Below are positions 44,682-55,902 of a DNA stretch of 64,000 bases, piece after piece. The DNA lies in the NCBI GenBank assembly GCA_015501595.1, contig JADNRX010000017.1:1-64000 (forward strand), read 5' to 3'. Each line of letters opens with the position of its first letter. Position 1 is the stretch's first letter. The DNA is from Hymenopellis radicata (taxonomy: Eukaryota > Basidiomycota > Agaricomycetes > Agaricales > Physalacriaceae). The notes under the pieces are model-generated. The model worked only from the letters and a program-made list of their open reading frames with translations. It had not been told where the DNA came from and searched no databases. A program made the translations under genes and the position numbers.

Positions 44682-46595
44682 TCACGTCGCGTCGTATGAT
44701 ACCCACTCGACATCCAAAGGTTTCCTCAAAAACCCTTCCCTTGTTGATAACTAGACAGCACATAACATTCAGGGACGAATATACATAGGACGAGGAAATA
44801 GACATACCTCGGCATTCGGATCTTCCAACACGAAGTCGAACCGATGCAGGATGGATGCCACGATAATCTGAAGTTCCAAAGTGGCAAGATTACGACCCAC
44901 GCACGCTCTAAACATAGACGTGAGTAAGAGCTCAATACGACCACGCACTACACACCTCGGGCCGACAGAGAAAGGATTAAAGGTCTTCTGAATACCAGCT
45001 TGGTCCTGTTCGAACCACCGCTCCGGTCGATATGCTTCGACATCGTCGCCCCAGATAGTCGGGTCACGGTGAACTGTGAAACTGGGGACACTCAGAATCG
45101 TTCCTTCGGGGAAGTAGTTTCCGAGGATAGTTAATCCACCGCTGGGTGCGATTCGCGGGAGTCCGAGGGCAGAGGTTGAGTGTAATCGAAGACCTTCGTT
45201 AATGCAAGCGTCGAGATACGGTAAATGTTTAACCTGCTCCGCGGTAGCAATTCCTTCGTCGAGACGCTCATCGAGCTCTCGGTGTAGCTTCGCTTGAACA
45301 TCGCGGTTTCGAGCGAGGTAATAGATGATTGCACAGGTCGAACTAGAAGGCGCGGCATCAATAAGAGGATGCAGTACTTAGAGTAGAGCAGAACGAACTT
45401 GGACGTCGTGTCCGACCCTGCAATAAGAAGTGTGAGTGCTTCAGCGGTCAGTTCTCCAGAACCCATGGGATTTCCCTAGTGGCGGACCATCGTAAGCGAT
45501 ACAACGTACGAGTGACAGTCCGCTTACGTTTTCGTCTGTGCCATTCTGAAGTTTACTGAGGAGGTCATTGCGATCCGTGGGTGTAGCAAGGCGCTTCGCA
45601 ACTGCCATAATCGCTATGCCAGCTAAAGATTTGACGGCTTGGCCACCAACAGTGAACATGGGAAGTTTTCGCGCAATTGGACGCCACGATGCTGGCAGAA
45701 CGCCCATCGTCATTGAGAACTCGCCGCGATCATTCAGGATCTTGACTGCTGGTATCTCCTTCACTTCGCATGCCGTCTGTTGTCCGTAAGACTTCAAACC
45801 GACTTCGTTGTCTTTTGGAACAATGGCCGAGTCTTTCGCAGCCATGATCATGCCGAATGGTGCACCGAACGCAAGATCGCCGACAATATCAAAAGCAAGG
45901 TAGTTCGCCCCTAGAAGTCAGCGATTCAGAGCGCGTCTTTTAAATTTATATAGACTAGAGAACCCACAAGGAAGACAATCAAGCCATAAGCGGTCGTCAC
46001 GACCTGACCAGCCCTCGCCCTCCAAGCCTGTCTGTCCTTTCATAGACAAGTCGAAAAGCCGTTCCCATTGGCCAATTAGTTGACCGACATATGTACGAAT
46101 TTGAGGTTCAAACTCGAGGACACTCTTTTGAGAAAAGATATGCGAAATGATTTTGCGCTTGCGCGTATGATCCTGGCGGTTACGGGTGTTGAAAAGTCCA
46201 CGTTGAATTGAGACAAACGCGTCGTAGAAGGGCGATTTCATGGCACCATTGCCGTGTCCGTAAATGACGCCCAACGCGTCAGGAACAGCCACCGAAACAT
46301 GGTTGGGCGCCAGGCGCACGAAGGGACCTAAATATATTACACAGGTGAGCGGGGAATGAGCGGGGAACCGGTACTACTCACCGTATTTCCTGTGCATTTC
46401 GTGAACTACTTCCGAACGGTGACCATGGTAGGAAACCCAGCCCAGCCAAAGGTCTGAAAACTTGGCCAGAAATGGACCAGGATAGCTGCGAATGCGGTGT
46501 GCATCAAAAGCGTATATGATTAGATGCACAATGACAAAGCTAGAGAGCAGGCTGAGTAGAAAGGAGGTCGTATTCAGCTCAAGGAATGTTGTCAT
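44682..46595 (-). CDS. CYP53-like cytochrome P450 (benzoate 4-hydroxylase family)
   Basis: Minus-strand gene with about six introns. Start MTTFLELNTTSFLLSLLSSF at 46595 provides the membrane anchor. Family blocks in order: YPGPFLAKFSDLWLGW, RSEVVHEMHRKYG, PFVRLAPNHVSVAVPDALGV, IYGHGNGAMKSPFYDAF, QDHTRKRKIISHIFSQKSVL, WANYLAFDIVGDLAFGAPFG, I-helix LLIAGSDTTS, ExxR in CINEGLRLHS, YRPERWFEQ and haem loop FSVGPRACVGRNLATLEL, ending LSTREGFLRKPL, with stop at 44682. The KSPFYDAF and FSVGPRACVG blocks are typical of CYP53, which para-hydroxylates benzoate and detoxifies or degrades plant aromatics. Substrate is inferred from family. ATG 46625 is in frame upstream but lies only about 8 bp from the TATA box. 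Confidence 0.85.
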
Positions 46596-46632
46596 GACGG
46601 GCGAGCAGGGTTGACGGGCCTGCATTATTGAT

Positions 46633-46642
46633 CCTTTATATA
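46633..46642 (-). promoter_or_regulatory. TATA box of the CYP53-like gene
   Basis: TATATAAAGG on the minus strand, 37-46 bp upstream of ATG 46595. With transcription normally starting about 30 bp downstream of a TATA box, it favours 46595 over the in-frame ATG at 46625. Confidence 0.6.
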
Positions 46643-47688
46643 CTGGGCCGCAAAGTAGAAAACGATCGATCAATGGGGGTAGCGGGGGCTGACAGTCGCG
46701 TCCAATATGAGACCAAGCGTTAGATCCGTCCATGGGTCACCCGTCCATAATAACGCTCCTATTGAAGGAATGTTCCGCGAAGACTTGCTGGGCAGAAGAT
46801 CAAGATATCATGGGAATGAGTGCGCGACGGCAGCGGCCTTCGCGAACACGTTGCAGCTATGGGAACCCAGTCACCTTCAGCCACACTTCGGAGGCCAATC
46901 AGGATCCGGCAATTGACGCAAGTCAACTAAGACCGCAGAGCGATAATTGAGTAAACGCCACAGACAACGCTGATTCATATATAACCAGCAGGTTCGTTTC
47001 TGCGCATCCCAACCGCGTCCAAGTGCTGTCCTTCCCTCAGCACTGAGCAGATACCTTTCTGTGATTCGAATTCTTGGTGTCGTCACTGTGTGGTGCTTGC
47101 TACCGAATTCGTAACTCTCCAAATTAGGCATAGGCAGCCTTCTTGAACCATCTCGCACCACAGACCCGACGACTTTCGACAGGATGACACCAGGGAAGAC
47201 TGCAAGAAAGACAGAAGGGAGGTTCAGAACCGACTCATGATCTGGTCTCGATTCAACTTCAGCGCTCTCAATTTTCACATTCCTTGAGGCATTGACGGCC
47301 CTGACTCTGCGCCGGTCATGTCGACACGGTTGACAATTGCCGTCTTCTACGCCTACCTCCCGCTGGCTTAGGTCCGACTTCGACGTCGACATAACTCGCC
47401 TCTGTACCGGTCGATACCGCCCGAGCAAGTCTTTACGAGAGGCTAATGGTTTGACATTGTCGACGGTCTTTTCATCTCTTTTCAAACAATATCTGACGCA
47501 CGGCGCTTCCGACTAGTTCGAATATTGCGATGCTCTACTCTAAGAATAGAACTCCTGGATGCCCTTGTGTCTCAGCCATTCATGAAACGGTCCCACGACT
47601 GGGTATATAGGCTACTTGTCGCCGTTAGCGAGCATTGTCCATTTCTCCTTCTTTTCTTCACGACCGCACCCTTTCTTCTTTCTTCAAT
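46643..47688. other. Divergent promoter region; one doubtful frame
   Basis: Space between the CYP53-like gene (minus) and the glycoprotein gene (plus). A minus-strand open frame of 202 codons (46877-47485) begins MKRDEKTVDNVKPLASRKDL and is Arg-rich. It has no recognisable domain and could be chance, since the strand is GC-rich here. The pyrimidine-rich stretch just before 47689 (ttctcct, ttctttcttc) is typical of fungal promoters and transcription starts. Confidence 0.35.
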
Positions 47689-49165
47689 ATGATTTCCTCT
47701 CGCACTGTGTTTCTTACTTCAGCGTCCTTGCTTTTGGGACGCGCCTGGGCTCAATACAGCGCTACATACCTTCCCGATACCGCCCCAGAAACTTCTGAAG
47801 AGGGGCAAACCGGCACTAACAAGTGTGGCAATGGCTTCAACCAAACATCCATGTGTCAAAATGCCTATTGTACGTCTTCCGTCTCTTCTAGCTATTCTGG
47901 CCCTCGTCTTACCGCCTTGTAGTGAACGGTATCGATGACTTGTTCGTCTTCACTTTCCAGCGTGCGACCTCGATCCTCATGATCTTCACAGCTGTCTGTG
48001 GGCGCCTCCTCAGCCAGGCGCGGATGCTGGGATTGGCAACACTGAGGTTGGTCACTTCGTTTCAGGACTTGCAGGTGCTTACCGTTTGATAGCGAATTGA
48101 AGTAGCGTGGTGCCTCAAGGTTTGACGCGTTTCGTCTCCCTTATCGCGCAGAGTACTGACACCGGTTCAAGGAAGGATACGGTACTCGTCTCATCCCTAA
48201 CGGAGCAATCACTGGCGCGCACTTCGTCAAGACACCCGACTTCGTTCAGATCACTGGTATGGTCTTTTTCTCTTCGTTTTGCATGCTCCCTCACCATGTA
48301 TTACAGGAGTTGGCGATCTTACGAAAATGAATATTCCTGCCGGCGACACTGGAGGGGAGTTGGATCCTCACGGAGCTGATGGAAATGGTACGCATCTCCC
48401 GGTTAGCTCGGGTTAGGCGCTCATTTGTTGCATAGGAAACCCGATTGGTGGGCTCGTGTTCTCCAGCGCCTTCGGAGAACTTCAGCAGATCCATGAATGG
48501 ACAAACTTCATGGCTGCCGACCAGTTCTGTTTCCGTGCCTGCAATCCCGCTGGAGCCGACGCGCCCGCGTGGTGTAAGTACTAGTACGCATTAGTTCTAT
48601 GAAGCGTTTAACCAGCTTCTAGGTCAACATATCTACGACGTGATGGGCTGTGCATGGAACATGCCCGCTAATTATGATGCAGGTGTCTTTGAGTCCTGTG
48701 ATGGAGACAGCGGCCAAGTACGTTTCATATACATCTTAGAACGTCGTGCTGTCAGCTAAAGCATTGGTAGCAAATGGGTGTCTATGACGGATCGACCTTC
48801 CACCAAGGTGATGGAGCGACTCCTCCTCCCCACCCTACTCCTTCATCGTCGAACTGCAAGACCACGTCGACCGTAGGCAATAGCCATGCGATCTCGGGTA
48901 CCAGTGTCGGCGCCACAAGCGCCGCTACAACTACCACCAAGAATGATGTATGTCTCCGTCAGTCAACCCTGTAGGTGTTAAGGCTAACTAACTTCTTCAG
49001 TCCTCCAAATCAACGGGTGGATCTACCTCGGGCTCAAGCCTAAGCGCTTCCAACACATCCAATGCTGTCCTCTCCCTTCGGTCGGTGGATCATTGGGATC
49101 AATTGGTCTTCTCAATTGGATTTGCCCTCCTCTTCTCGACGGTCGGTGCAGTCATTGTGCTCTAA
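47689..49165 (+). CDS. Macrofage-activating-glycoprotein-like secreted protein
   Basis: Plus-strand gene with at least seven short introns. Signal peptide MISSRTVFLTSASLLLGRAW with cleavage likely after AWA. Then NKCGNGFNQTSMCQNAY, LNGIDDF-CLWAPPQPGADAG, VAWCLK, YGTRLIPNGAITGAHFVKTP, DFVQIT, TKMNIPAGDTGGELDPHGAD, GNPIGGLVFSSAFGELQQIH, EWTNFMAADQFCFRACNPAG, HIYDVMGCAWNMPANYDAGV, FESCDGDSGQ and MGVYDGSTFHQGDGATPPPH. A Ser/Thr-rich linker and a terminal hydrophobic run (FALLFSTVGAVIVL) fit GPI anchoring. Stop at 49163-49165. The conserved Cys pattern matches the basidiomycete family annotated as macrofage activating glycoprotein. The molecular role is unknown; cell-surface location is inferred. 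Confidence 0.85.
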
Positions 49166-50274
49166 ATATGTTCTATCCCCCCTTTACCTTCACGGACATA
49201 CCACGATTCATAATGGACGTTGATGACACTATTATGGTTAATTGGATGATACCTACTAGCCGTTTTTTACCATGAGCTTATTGCTTTGTTTCACCGTGCA
49301 TGGACTATTTTAACGAATGATTTTTTGACGCTCATATCAGGATCCGCGGAAGTGTTCTTGCTATCCGGCTGAAAGTACACGAAATCGACGCGTCAGCTCA
49401 TGGGGTTCTTCAAACTTTTGAGCGTCAAGTAAGAAATTGACAGATATTTGACATGTCTTCAGAAGCGTAACCTGAGCTCTGGGAGGCTACTCGATATAGG
49501 CGCGCTGATGCTGGTTGCACTGCGCCACTGGTTCACATGGCCTTTTGGGAGGTCAATCTCGCAACTTTCAAATGATCGACCTGACGCTAGTTGACGACCT
49601 TTTCCAAAGGTCGTCCCTGTTTCCCAATAGCTACGCAACCGTTCGGCCGTTGTGGGAAATGCGTGGGCCATGAGGGGAGGTTGGCCCAAGGCAGAATTTA
49701 GCCACGTGATCAATCTTCGTTGAACGACGTTCTCTCCCTCACAGCGACTTGGACTTGCCAGCATCTCTTCTTCGCAGAACGCGCTGCTGTTTATCACCTT
49801 GGCGACGGAGCCTCCTTTCCGGGTTCAACTTGTACCCCAAGCCGTGTGCCCCTGTTCGGCCCGCTCTTCCTCTAACACGATCGAACATTTTTTCTGCGCC
49901 ACATGCGCGTTAGACTGGAAATTTTGTCATGCCTCCCCCCTGAAAACAGACAAATATTGGAATTTGGGAATAGCAAGAGGTTATACTTTGCTAATTCCAC
50001 TGAGGATGGGGTGTACGACCCATTCGATGTGCAGCGTACAGTCAAATTCAAGGACGATAACGCCTGGAAGCGTTCCAACGACAAAATGTACTCGGAGGTG
50101 CGACGTTTGTCAAGCGTAGCGGCGGAACAGGTACGTACGCGGTGCGCCGCGACGTAGAGGGGCCACTTGAAATGGTCGAGCATATAACAGTTTTTTTTTC
50201 GGGGCATAACGACACACCTTCCAAGAGTTCCTCTTTGTTTCTTTCTCTCTTGAAAAAAGTTCTCGCCATTCGCA
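49166..50274. other. Intergenic; includes duplicated 5' flank of module A
   Basis: From about 49820 the sequence is similar to 60770-61212, the region before DUF6534 copy C. Shared stretches include cccctgttcggcccg/tccg, cgccacatgcgc, caaggacgataacgcctgga and ggccacttgaaa. The duplication unit therefore starts well upstream of the gene. Short frames here are not convincing genes. Confidence 0.55.
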
Positions 50275-51626
50275 ATGGGTATTTATGATGATCCCCTCGG
50301 GTGCGTATTCCAATCCAGTGCGCCACGACGCTGAACTAGACCTTTTGACAGCTCCATCGTCATCTCGAGTTGGATCTCGTCCATGCTGTTCATGCTCGTA
50401 ATCCGCGAGATGATCCGGTACTATGCGTCGTTCCAGAACGATGCGCTGGGGTTGAAGATCTTCGTCGCTGTTGCCGTCACGGTAGATACGACGTCTCTTA
50501 TCGCTGATTACGCAGATGTGTATTTGGTGCGTAGATAAGCTCTAGCAGGCCGTCTTACTGACAATGGCACAGAATACCGTTTCCCACTGGGGCGACGAAG
50601 AGTTTATAAAGAATCAGTACTGGCCCGTGGGGTTATACCTGGCTACCACTGGTGTAACGGGTCTACTCGTACAGTCTTTTCTAGTCAACCGGTACTATTC
50701 TTTGTAAGTTCGTCAAGTGTATTCTTTGTGGTCAATGCAACTAACTATTGGGCAGAACCAAGAACTGGCTCGTATGCGTATTCCTTGCGCTCTGTATCAT
50801 CGCTTCTGTCTGTCGCCCCGTTCTTCTGATGGTCATTGCCCCACTGACGACCCGACCCGTACATAGTTCGGGGGCTCAGTGGGAACGGTTGTCATGCTGA
50901 GTCTCTTCAACGCGTACGACCAGCGTTTCATGGCCAAGATTCCCGTTACTATCTGGATGACCACGACTGCAGTCACGGGTATGTATACATCAACCCTTTT
51001 CTTCGCACCTTGTATCTGAAACGACAGGTAGATGTTCTCATTGCCGCCGTTCTTATCTGGCAGCTGTATAACATGAAGACCTCCTTCAAGACCACAGAGC
51101 ACCTGATCCAGCGGCTTATGCGTAATGCCATGCAGACCGGTTCCACCACGTCCGTTATCGCGCTTTGCGTTCTCATTTCATATCTTATCAACACGTCAAG
51201 TAACGGTACGCCTATCCGGAGCTTTCTCATGCTCTGAATCTCACTGTTCGTGGGCCTAGTCGAAACCGCATTTGCTTTCATCTTGGGTCGTGTTTACATA
51301 TTGACGCTGCTGTACAACTTGAACATCAGGAAGATCTCGAAGAAAGAAGGAGGAACATCCATAACAGATCACGACAATTACCGACCTAGGGGTCCAACGA
51401 TGGTGATGGAGGGTATTCGTAAGCCTGAAACTTCTGGCCTTGTTGTTCTCGTCTTAACTCTGAACAGAGGTCCAACGTACCGCCGTCGTGCACATGGACA
51501 CTTCTGGCGACGATCTGGGCTTGACACCAGGCTCGTACAAGTCGCAGGTATACTTGGTTCCCCGCGCAGTGTACTCAGCTCCTGACTTCCCAGCAGCACG
51601 ACGACAAAGTGGTAGAGATGGTCTGA
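50275..51626 (+). CDS. DUF6534 seven-helix protein, copy A (intact)
   Basis: Eight exons with short introns, frame intact throughout. Start MGIYDDPLG at 50275. Then SIVISSWISSMLFMLVIREM, GLKIFVAVAVTVDTTSLIAD, HWGDEEFIKNQYWPVGLYLA, GVTGLLVQSFLVNRYYSL, TKNWLVCVFLALCIIAS, GGSVGTVVMLSLFNAYDQRF, DVLIAAVLIWQLYNMKTSFK, MQTGSTTSVIALCVLISYLI, FAFILGRVYILTLLYNLNIR and a hydrophilic tail with HMDTSGDDLGL ending VVEMV; stop at 51624-51626. Seven hydrophobic segments. DUF6534 (C-terminal four-helix unit) proteins are greatly expanded in mushrooms and have no known function. It faces the TENA/THI-4 gene tail-to-tail. Copies B and C at 55903 and 61213 are its recent duplicates. Confidence 0.85.
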
Positions 51627-51797
51627 GACTTGCATCCACACTCTTTATACCCGAATACTTCTGTCTGGGACAATACATTCATTCTTGTACTACTACTATA
51701 TATCATGGGGAAAGTGATATCGACAGCGCATGCACATGAGATTATATTCCACTGGACAGAAGTTAATTATTGCATAACGTTATGTTCTTCACGGAGG

Positions 51798-52548
51798 TTA
51801 CAACTCCTCATTATCAGACGGCCAGAATCCTTCCTCGAGCTCCACTGTCCTGTGAAAGACCTCCTCTGCTCGCTTCCACTCAGCAGAACCCGGCGTGACG
51901 CCCAGGTCGTCGACAACTTTGGTCAGCTTGTCCACAAACTCCACGAATTCGGGACAACTCCAGTTATCGGAGAGTACGGCCAATGCTGTTTGAGTTGAGG
52001 TCGTCTTTTCGACCATCGCAAGACTTTCATGGACACCAGTCCACGCGTCCAAATATATCTACGCGACTGTTAGATCAACCGACCACAAACAATGCAATTA
52101 CCTTCTCCATGGCCCAGAGGAAAACAAGGCCATCCACAATACTCGTTCCATGGGCTACCTTCCCCATCTCAGCGGTATAATCCCGCGTGCCTTTCCGCTC
52201 AGGTCTGCCCTCAATCTTCAGTGCCCACCGCTTAGCCGTGTCCTCGAAAAAGTTGACTTCCCGAATGACGTTTGTCAGCGAGATCACGAGGATGTCGAGG
52301 ATGCGCTGGTTCAGTTTCTCTTCGGGCGAACCGATGGCATGAGAGGCGCTGTACGGGATGAGAGAGATGAGGGAGCCAATAAAGCGGGGGTAGGCGTGGG
52401 CGGCGTATATTCTGTCTTGCGACAGCCAGAGCCCGAGGCGCGAGTGGTCTAGGGTGCCATCTCCAGCTTGCTGCAGGAATGCATGCTTGACTGCTGCTGT
52501 GTATGCAGAAGGGTCCAGGGAGAGTAGGTGCTGGGTCAGCGATACCAT
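51798..52548 (-). CDS. TENA/THI-4/PQQC-family protein
   Basis: Two exons on the minus strand, 52102-52548 and 51798-52058, with a 43-bp intron, give 235 residues, the normal length. Start MVSLTQHLLSLDPSAYTAAV. The haem-oxygenase-like helical fold is indicated by HSRLGLWLSQDRIYAAHAYP and RFIGSLISLIPYS, REVNFFEDTAKRWALKIEGR, VDGLVFLWAMEK, IYLDAWTGVHESLAMV, then NWSCPEFVEFVDKLTKVVDD and EWKRAEEVFHRTVELEEGFW. TENA/THI-4 proteins include thiaminase II acting in thiamin salvage. The catalytic Cys of bacterial TenA is not obvious here, so enzyme activity is uncertain. It is tail-to-tail with DUF6534 copy A, 171 bp between stops. Fragments of the same gene occur at about 55.5, 57.4, 60.5 and 62.7 kb. 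Confidence 0.75.
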
Positions 52549-52800
52549 GACGGCGAGTGATGAGATGTCAAGAGTCGCGTCAAGATGGGTGGAAATTTGA
52601 AGTGCGATCGATCATCGATACCAGTGCCGAACCCTGCCGGCACGCGCGTTTCTTCTTAGTCTTTTTTATCGACAATGACCACTGGTACTTACCGTGCTTG
52701 ACGCCGTGTTCGACCGTTTCTATACCTACGACACCGAAGCAACAGGTTGATGATTGAGCTGTACCAGATTGGCTTTGGCAATGCTGCTATGCGCGCAACG
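52549..52800. other. 5' flank of the TENA gene
   Basis: The first 60-80 bp (tgagatgtcaagagtcgcgt onward) are repeated at 57590-57650, so this flank belongs to the duplicated module. No gene seen. Confidence 0.5.
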
Positions 52801-52802
52801 TA

Positions 52803-53543
52803 CAGGGGTTTTATTAATGCTTGACCAAACTAGTCGATCACCCAAATTAATTCGAAAAATCGAGAAATTCGAACAAATTCAGAAAAATACTCTGTCGTCT
52901 CCCATCACTCACCACAGATGCTAGAATGGACGAATGTATCGGAGAGATCGTGTGTCGTCTTGAGAATGCTTTTGACACGGCCTGCGACTCCCACGGACGA
53001 CTTTTGTACAGGACCCGATTACGACCAGCGACGACACAGCGTTTGGCCCCATTCTGACTGGACGTCGCTCGGAACTCGTCGCATAGGCACGCAGATGTCT
53101 GGAAAGAGATTCGGGATGGCTAGTGGGACTTACGAGTGCATTGGGTGCGTCCGGGGTGCGTCGTCAAATTTTACCAACATCGCTTCTGCTAACTATCTTG
53201 TCTACAGTGCTCGAGCATGGCCAGCAGCAGTCAAGCAAAGCCCCACAACTCCATACAGCCTTCTGCTTGTGCAGGCGGCCCCCCAGATCAGAGAGAAATG
53301 ACAGAGTGGCCCAAAACTTGCCAAAACCAATCAAGACAAGATTCCCTTCTCCGGACCCTCTGCCTTCCTCTTTCCACTGAAGAATATGTTCCTTCAATCT
53401 GCCTATGACCCTCAAGGGCTTGGCCACTCTGTAGAATGTGTCTTCACGTCGAAATGAATTTATTGATTTTACTTGGATTTTATCGATTATTCTATTTATT
53501 TTGGGTGATCGACTAGTTCGGTCAAGTATTAATCAAACCCCTG
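52803..53543. mobile_element. 741-bp TIR element, TA target duplication
   Basis: Left end CAGGGGTTTTATTAATGCTT onward (52803-52850) and right end (about 53496-53543) are inverted copies over about 45 bp with few mismatches. The shared inner block is actagtcgatcaccca. TA dinucleotides flank both ends (52801-52802 and 53544-53545). This fits Tc1/mariner. The interior of about 640 bp holds exon-like text (for example 52918-53301) but no transposase I can recognise, so it is non-autonomous. The subterminal cgaaaaatcgagaaattcga repeats are AT-rich. Confidence 0.85.
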
Positions 53544-53545
53544 TA

Positions 53546-55490
53546 TCCCGGCGCGTTCAAAACATCATGTTGATCATGACAGGTAAGTTTCTTCCCACTA
53601 GTACCATCGTACTACCCTTGTTTACTCGTTGTCTGCCTCTAGCCACCTCCATTTGACGCCATCTTCAACATCCTGGTATGTTATTCCTCCGCGTTTCTGG
53701 CTGACGTGTTGATCAACAACATTTTTAGACTTTCTTGCCTAGCGAGCAGTCGGCGCCTTCGATATCGAGACTTAGCGCGACTTGGAGGTCTCTCTCGACG
53801 AATTGCTTGTCCTACAGCAGCATTTCTGGTGCATCCCTCGCTGCTTCTCGGGTATTCACTATTTACCTCAGCGCAATACTCTTCGACACGCCGCTGGCGG
53901 TAGGACGACTTCCAAATCTTAATTCGAGCATTCTAATGGCGGGTTGTCGAGGCTATGTCTTGCGGTAAGATGCCAGTCTACTCTCCGAACTTCTGACTCG
54001 AGTCCAGGTTGTTGTTCTTGGGGCTTTTATGTACCAGGAAAACAATGATTACTATCTGTTGGACCGCCGGGGGCGACACTCGATACACATCGTCTCACGG
54101 TGCTAGAACGAGGAATCCGGTTCAAAGGGTATGGCTGGTGGTGGGACCACATTTCGCTGTATGACACGTTATTTAAGTGGTTGTCTAGTGTAGATCGTTA
54201 CGATCTAGTACCATGGTTGTAAGTCGTCTCCTTTTCGGTATCAGCCTTCACTTCCAACTCCGTTTTGCAGCGTATTTGCGGGAAAGTTTTTCCCTGGCTG
54301 CATTCGTCTACATCTCCGTACCCCCGCTTCACGTCCAAGATCGCGCCGTGGCCCCATCTCAACTTCTCGCTTCATGTCGCGTCGGTCTAGGCACCAAGTG
54401 ATGGTAAGTCGTCTCGTTAACTCTGCCTCTAGCTCTGACCCGAATTTTTCCAAATTTTTTTGCCTGGCCGGCGAGGCCACAGTCGCTCGTCTCATTCAGG
54501 CCGCGTCTATTTCAGGATTTCTTCATCGATGAGGCGTTGATGTCCGCGCGAAGATTGCGCACTGATCGTCGGAGCGTGACATCTCGTCTTGTTCTCGTTC
54601 GCCTCTTCGTCCACAACTGAGGTAAGTCGTTCGTTCTGGTGAACTCCCCGACTTGCTCGATGCTTTCTGAGCAAGGTGTAGCCAATTTTCTCAAAAGAAT
54701 TTGCCTGGCCGGCGAGGCCGCCCACGCTGCTCTCTTTCACGGCTCCGGACATGGTGTATTCCTCTATGCGCGCACGGTCGTTTGCGTTGTTCGGCTTGAG
54801 AAATGTGTCGCGACGCCGAATCGAACGGGAACCTGCTTCGCACAAGCGGCGGACTCCGCATTCATCGTATCACGACATGCTGTAAACCTCTCAGACGGTA
54901 TGCCTACGAACCAGATGTCTGGTTTGGTACACTACAATACTACCTTCTCGCAGAAATTCTGAGGAGTCTGCGTCAACCCAGGGCCACTTATCTTCCAATA
55001 CTTTGGTGTTCCTCCTAATATATACTCTGCTTTCGGTTCAGCTCTTGTGTATCATATTTCACATTATTGTTGTATTCACTCTCTAGCAAAATGACGTGAT
55101 TGTAAAGCTGTTTTAAGATATGCGGTATGGTTGGTAGTCGAACGCGCGCCTTCCGGGAGACGGACACGGGTACTGTACTGGCCTAAGTCCATATCCGACT
55201 TAGGACTTGCCGTTGGCTTGATTTGAGGTCCGTTCAAATCGTTGGGCGCTGGGTTTTCCATACCATGCGCCATTGGAACGTGTCACTGTTATCTCTATTA
55301 TCATGTGAAGTGATTGCTGAGAGGATGAGGCTGCTCGTATGTAGCATCGGACGCACCCGAGTTTATGTCAACCCGATGACCACATGTCTAAGACAAACGA
55401 ACTTCCGAGGTTTCAGTGGTTGAAGTTTACACATTGAGTTCTCTTTTCCGCTTCTTACTAGTACCTGCTCTAGATGATTGGATACTGGAT
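53546..55490. other. Unresolved region with exon-like pieces
   Basis: A possible spliced gene starts near 53567 (MLIMT, then PFDAIFNIL and TFLPSEQSAPSISRLSATWR), but the frame is lost around 54000-54080, before RGIRFKGYGWWWDHISLYDT at 54111-54170. Further on, TTTGCCTGGCCGGCGAGGCC occurs twice (54459-54478 and 54700-54719), and gtaagtcgt occurs three times (near 54218, 54410, 54622), as if exons had been duplicated. I cannot name the family. It may be a decayed multi-exon gene. Confidence 0.35.
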
Positions 55491-55497
55491 AGAGGTT

Positions 55498-55650
55498 GTT
55501 ATCGGAGAGTGCCAATGCTGAAATTTGAGTTGTCCATCGCAAGATTTGGGTTTTCCCACGATTACATGAGCCGTAGCCTCTTGCCTTAAACGTCGACGCG
55601 ACACCTTTCGTCGTACCGATTTATCGTATACACCTGCGAAAAACATCGGC
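55498..55650 (-). pseudogene. TENA/THI-4 scrap upstream of module B
   Basis: ttatcggagagtgccaatgc at about 55499-55520 and ccatcgcaaga correspond to the second exon of the TENA gene (51963-52025). The next 100 bp (to about 55650) match 60422-60538 in inverted orientation, including cgtcgacgcgacacc and tcgtatacacctgcgaaaaa. It is a small, non-functional remnant. Confidence 0.55.
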
Positions 55651-55902
55651 TGCCTCGACAACCTGCATACCGAAATAGTACCCTCCTCACCATTAATAGT
55701 GACTGGGCACATTTTCATGAATGTTTAAACCCCGAATAAATGTGCATGCGCTCTCTATATCACTTCCCCCATTCAATACGGAGATAGGTGGGGGGGCGTA
55801 GGGGCGGAATAGACATACTAGAGGGGCCACATGAAATGGTTATAACAGTTTTCCTGCAGTTTTCTCGATACACGTACTGCTCGTTTCAAGGTTGCCATTT
55901 GC

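Noticed and set aside
46877..47485. 202-codon minus-strand frame between the CYP53-like gene and the glycoprotein gene
   Set aside because: No domain, no splice partner and an Arg-rich composition expected of a chance frame in GC-rich DNA; kept only as a remark.
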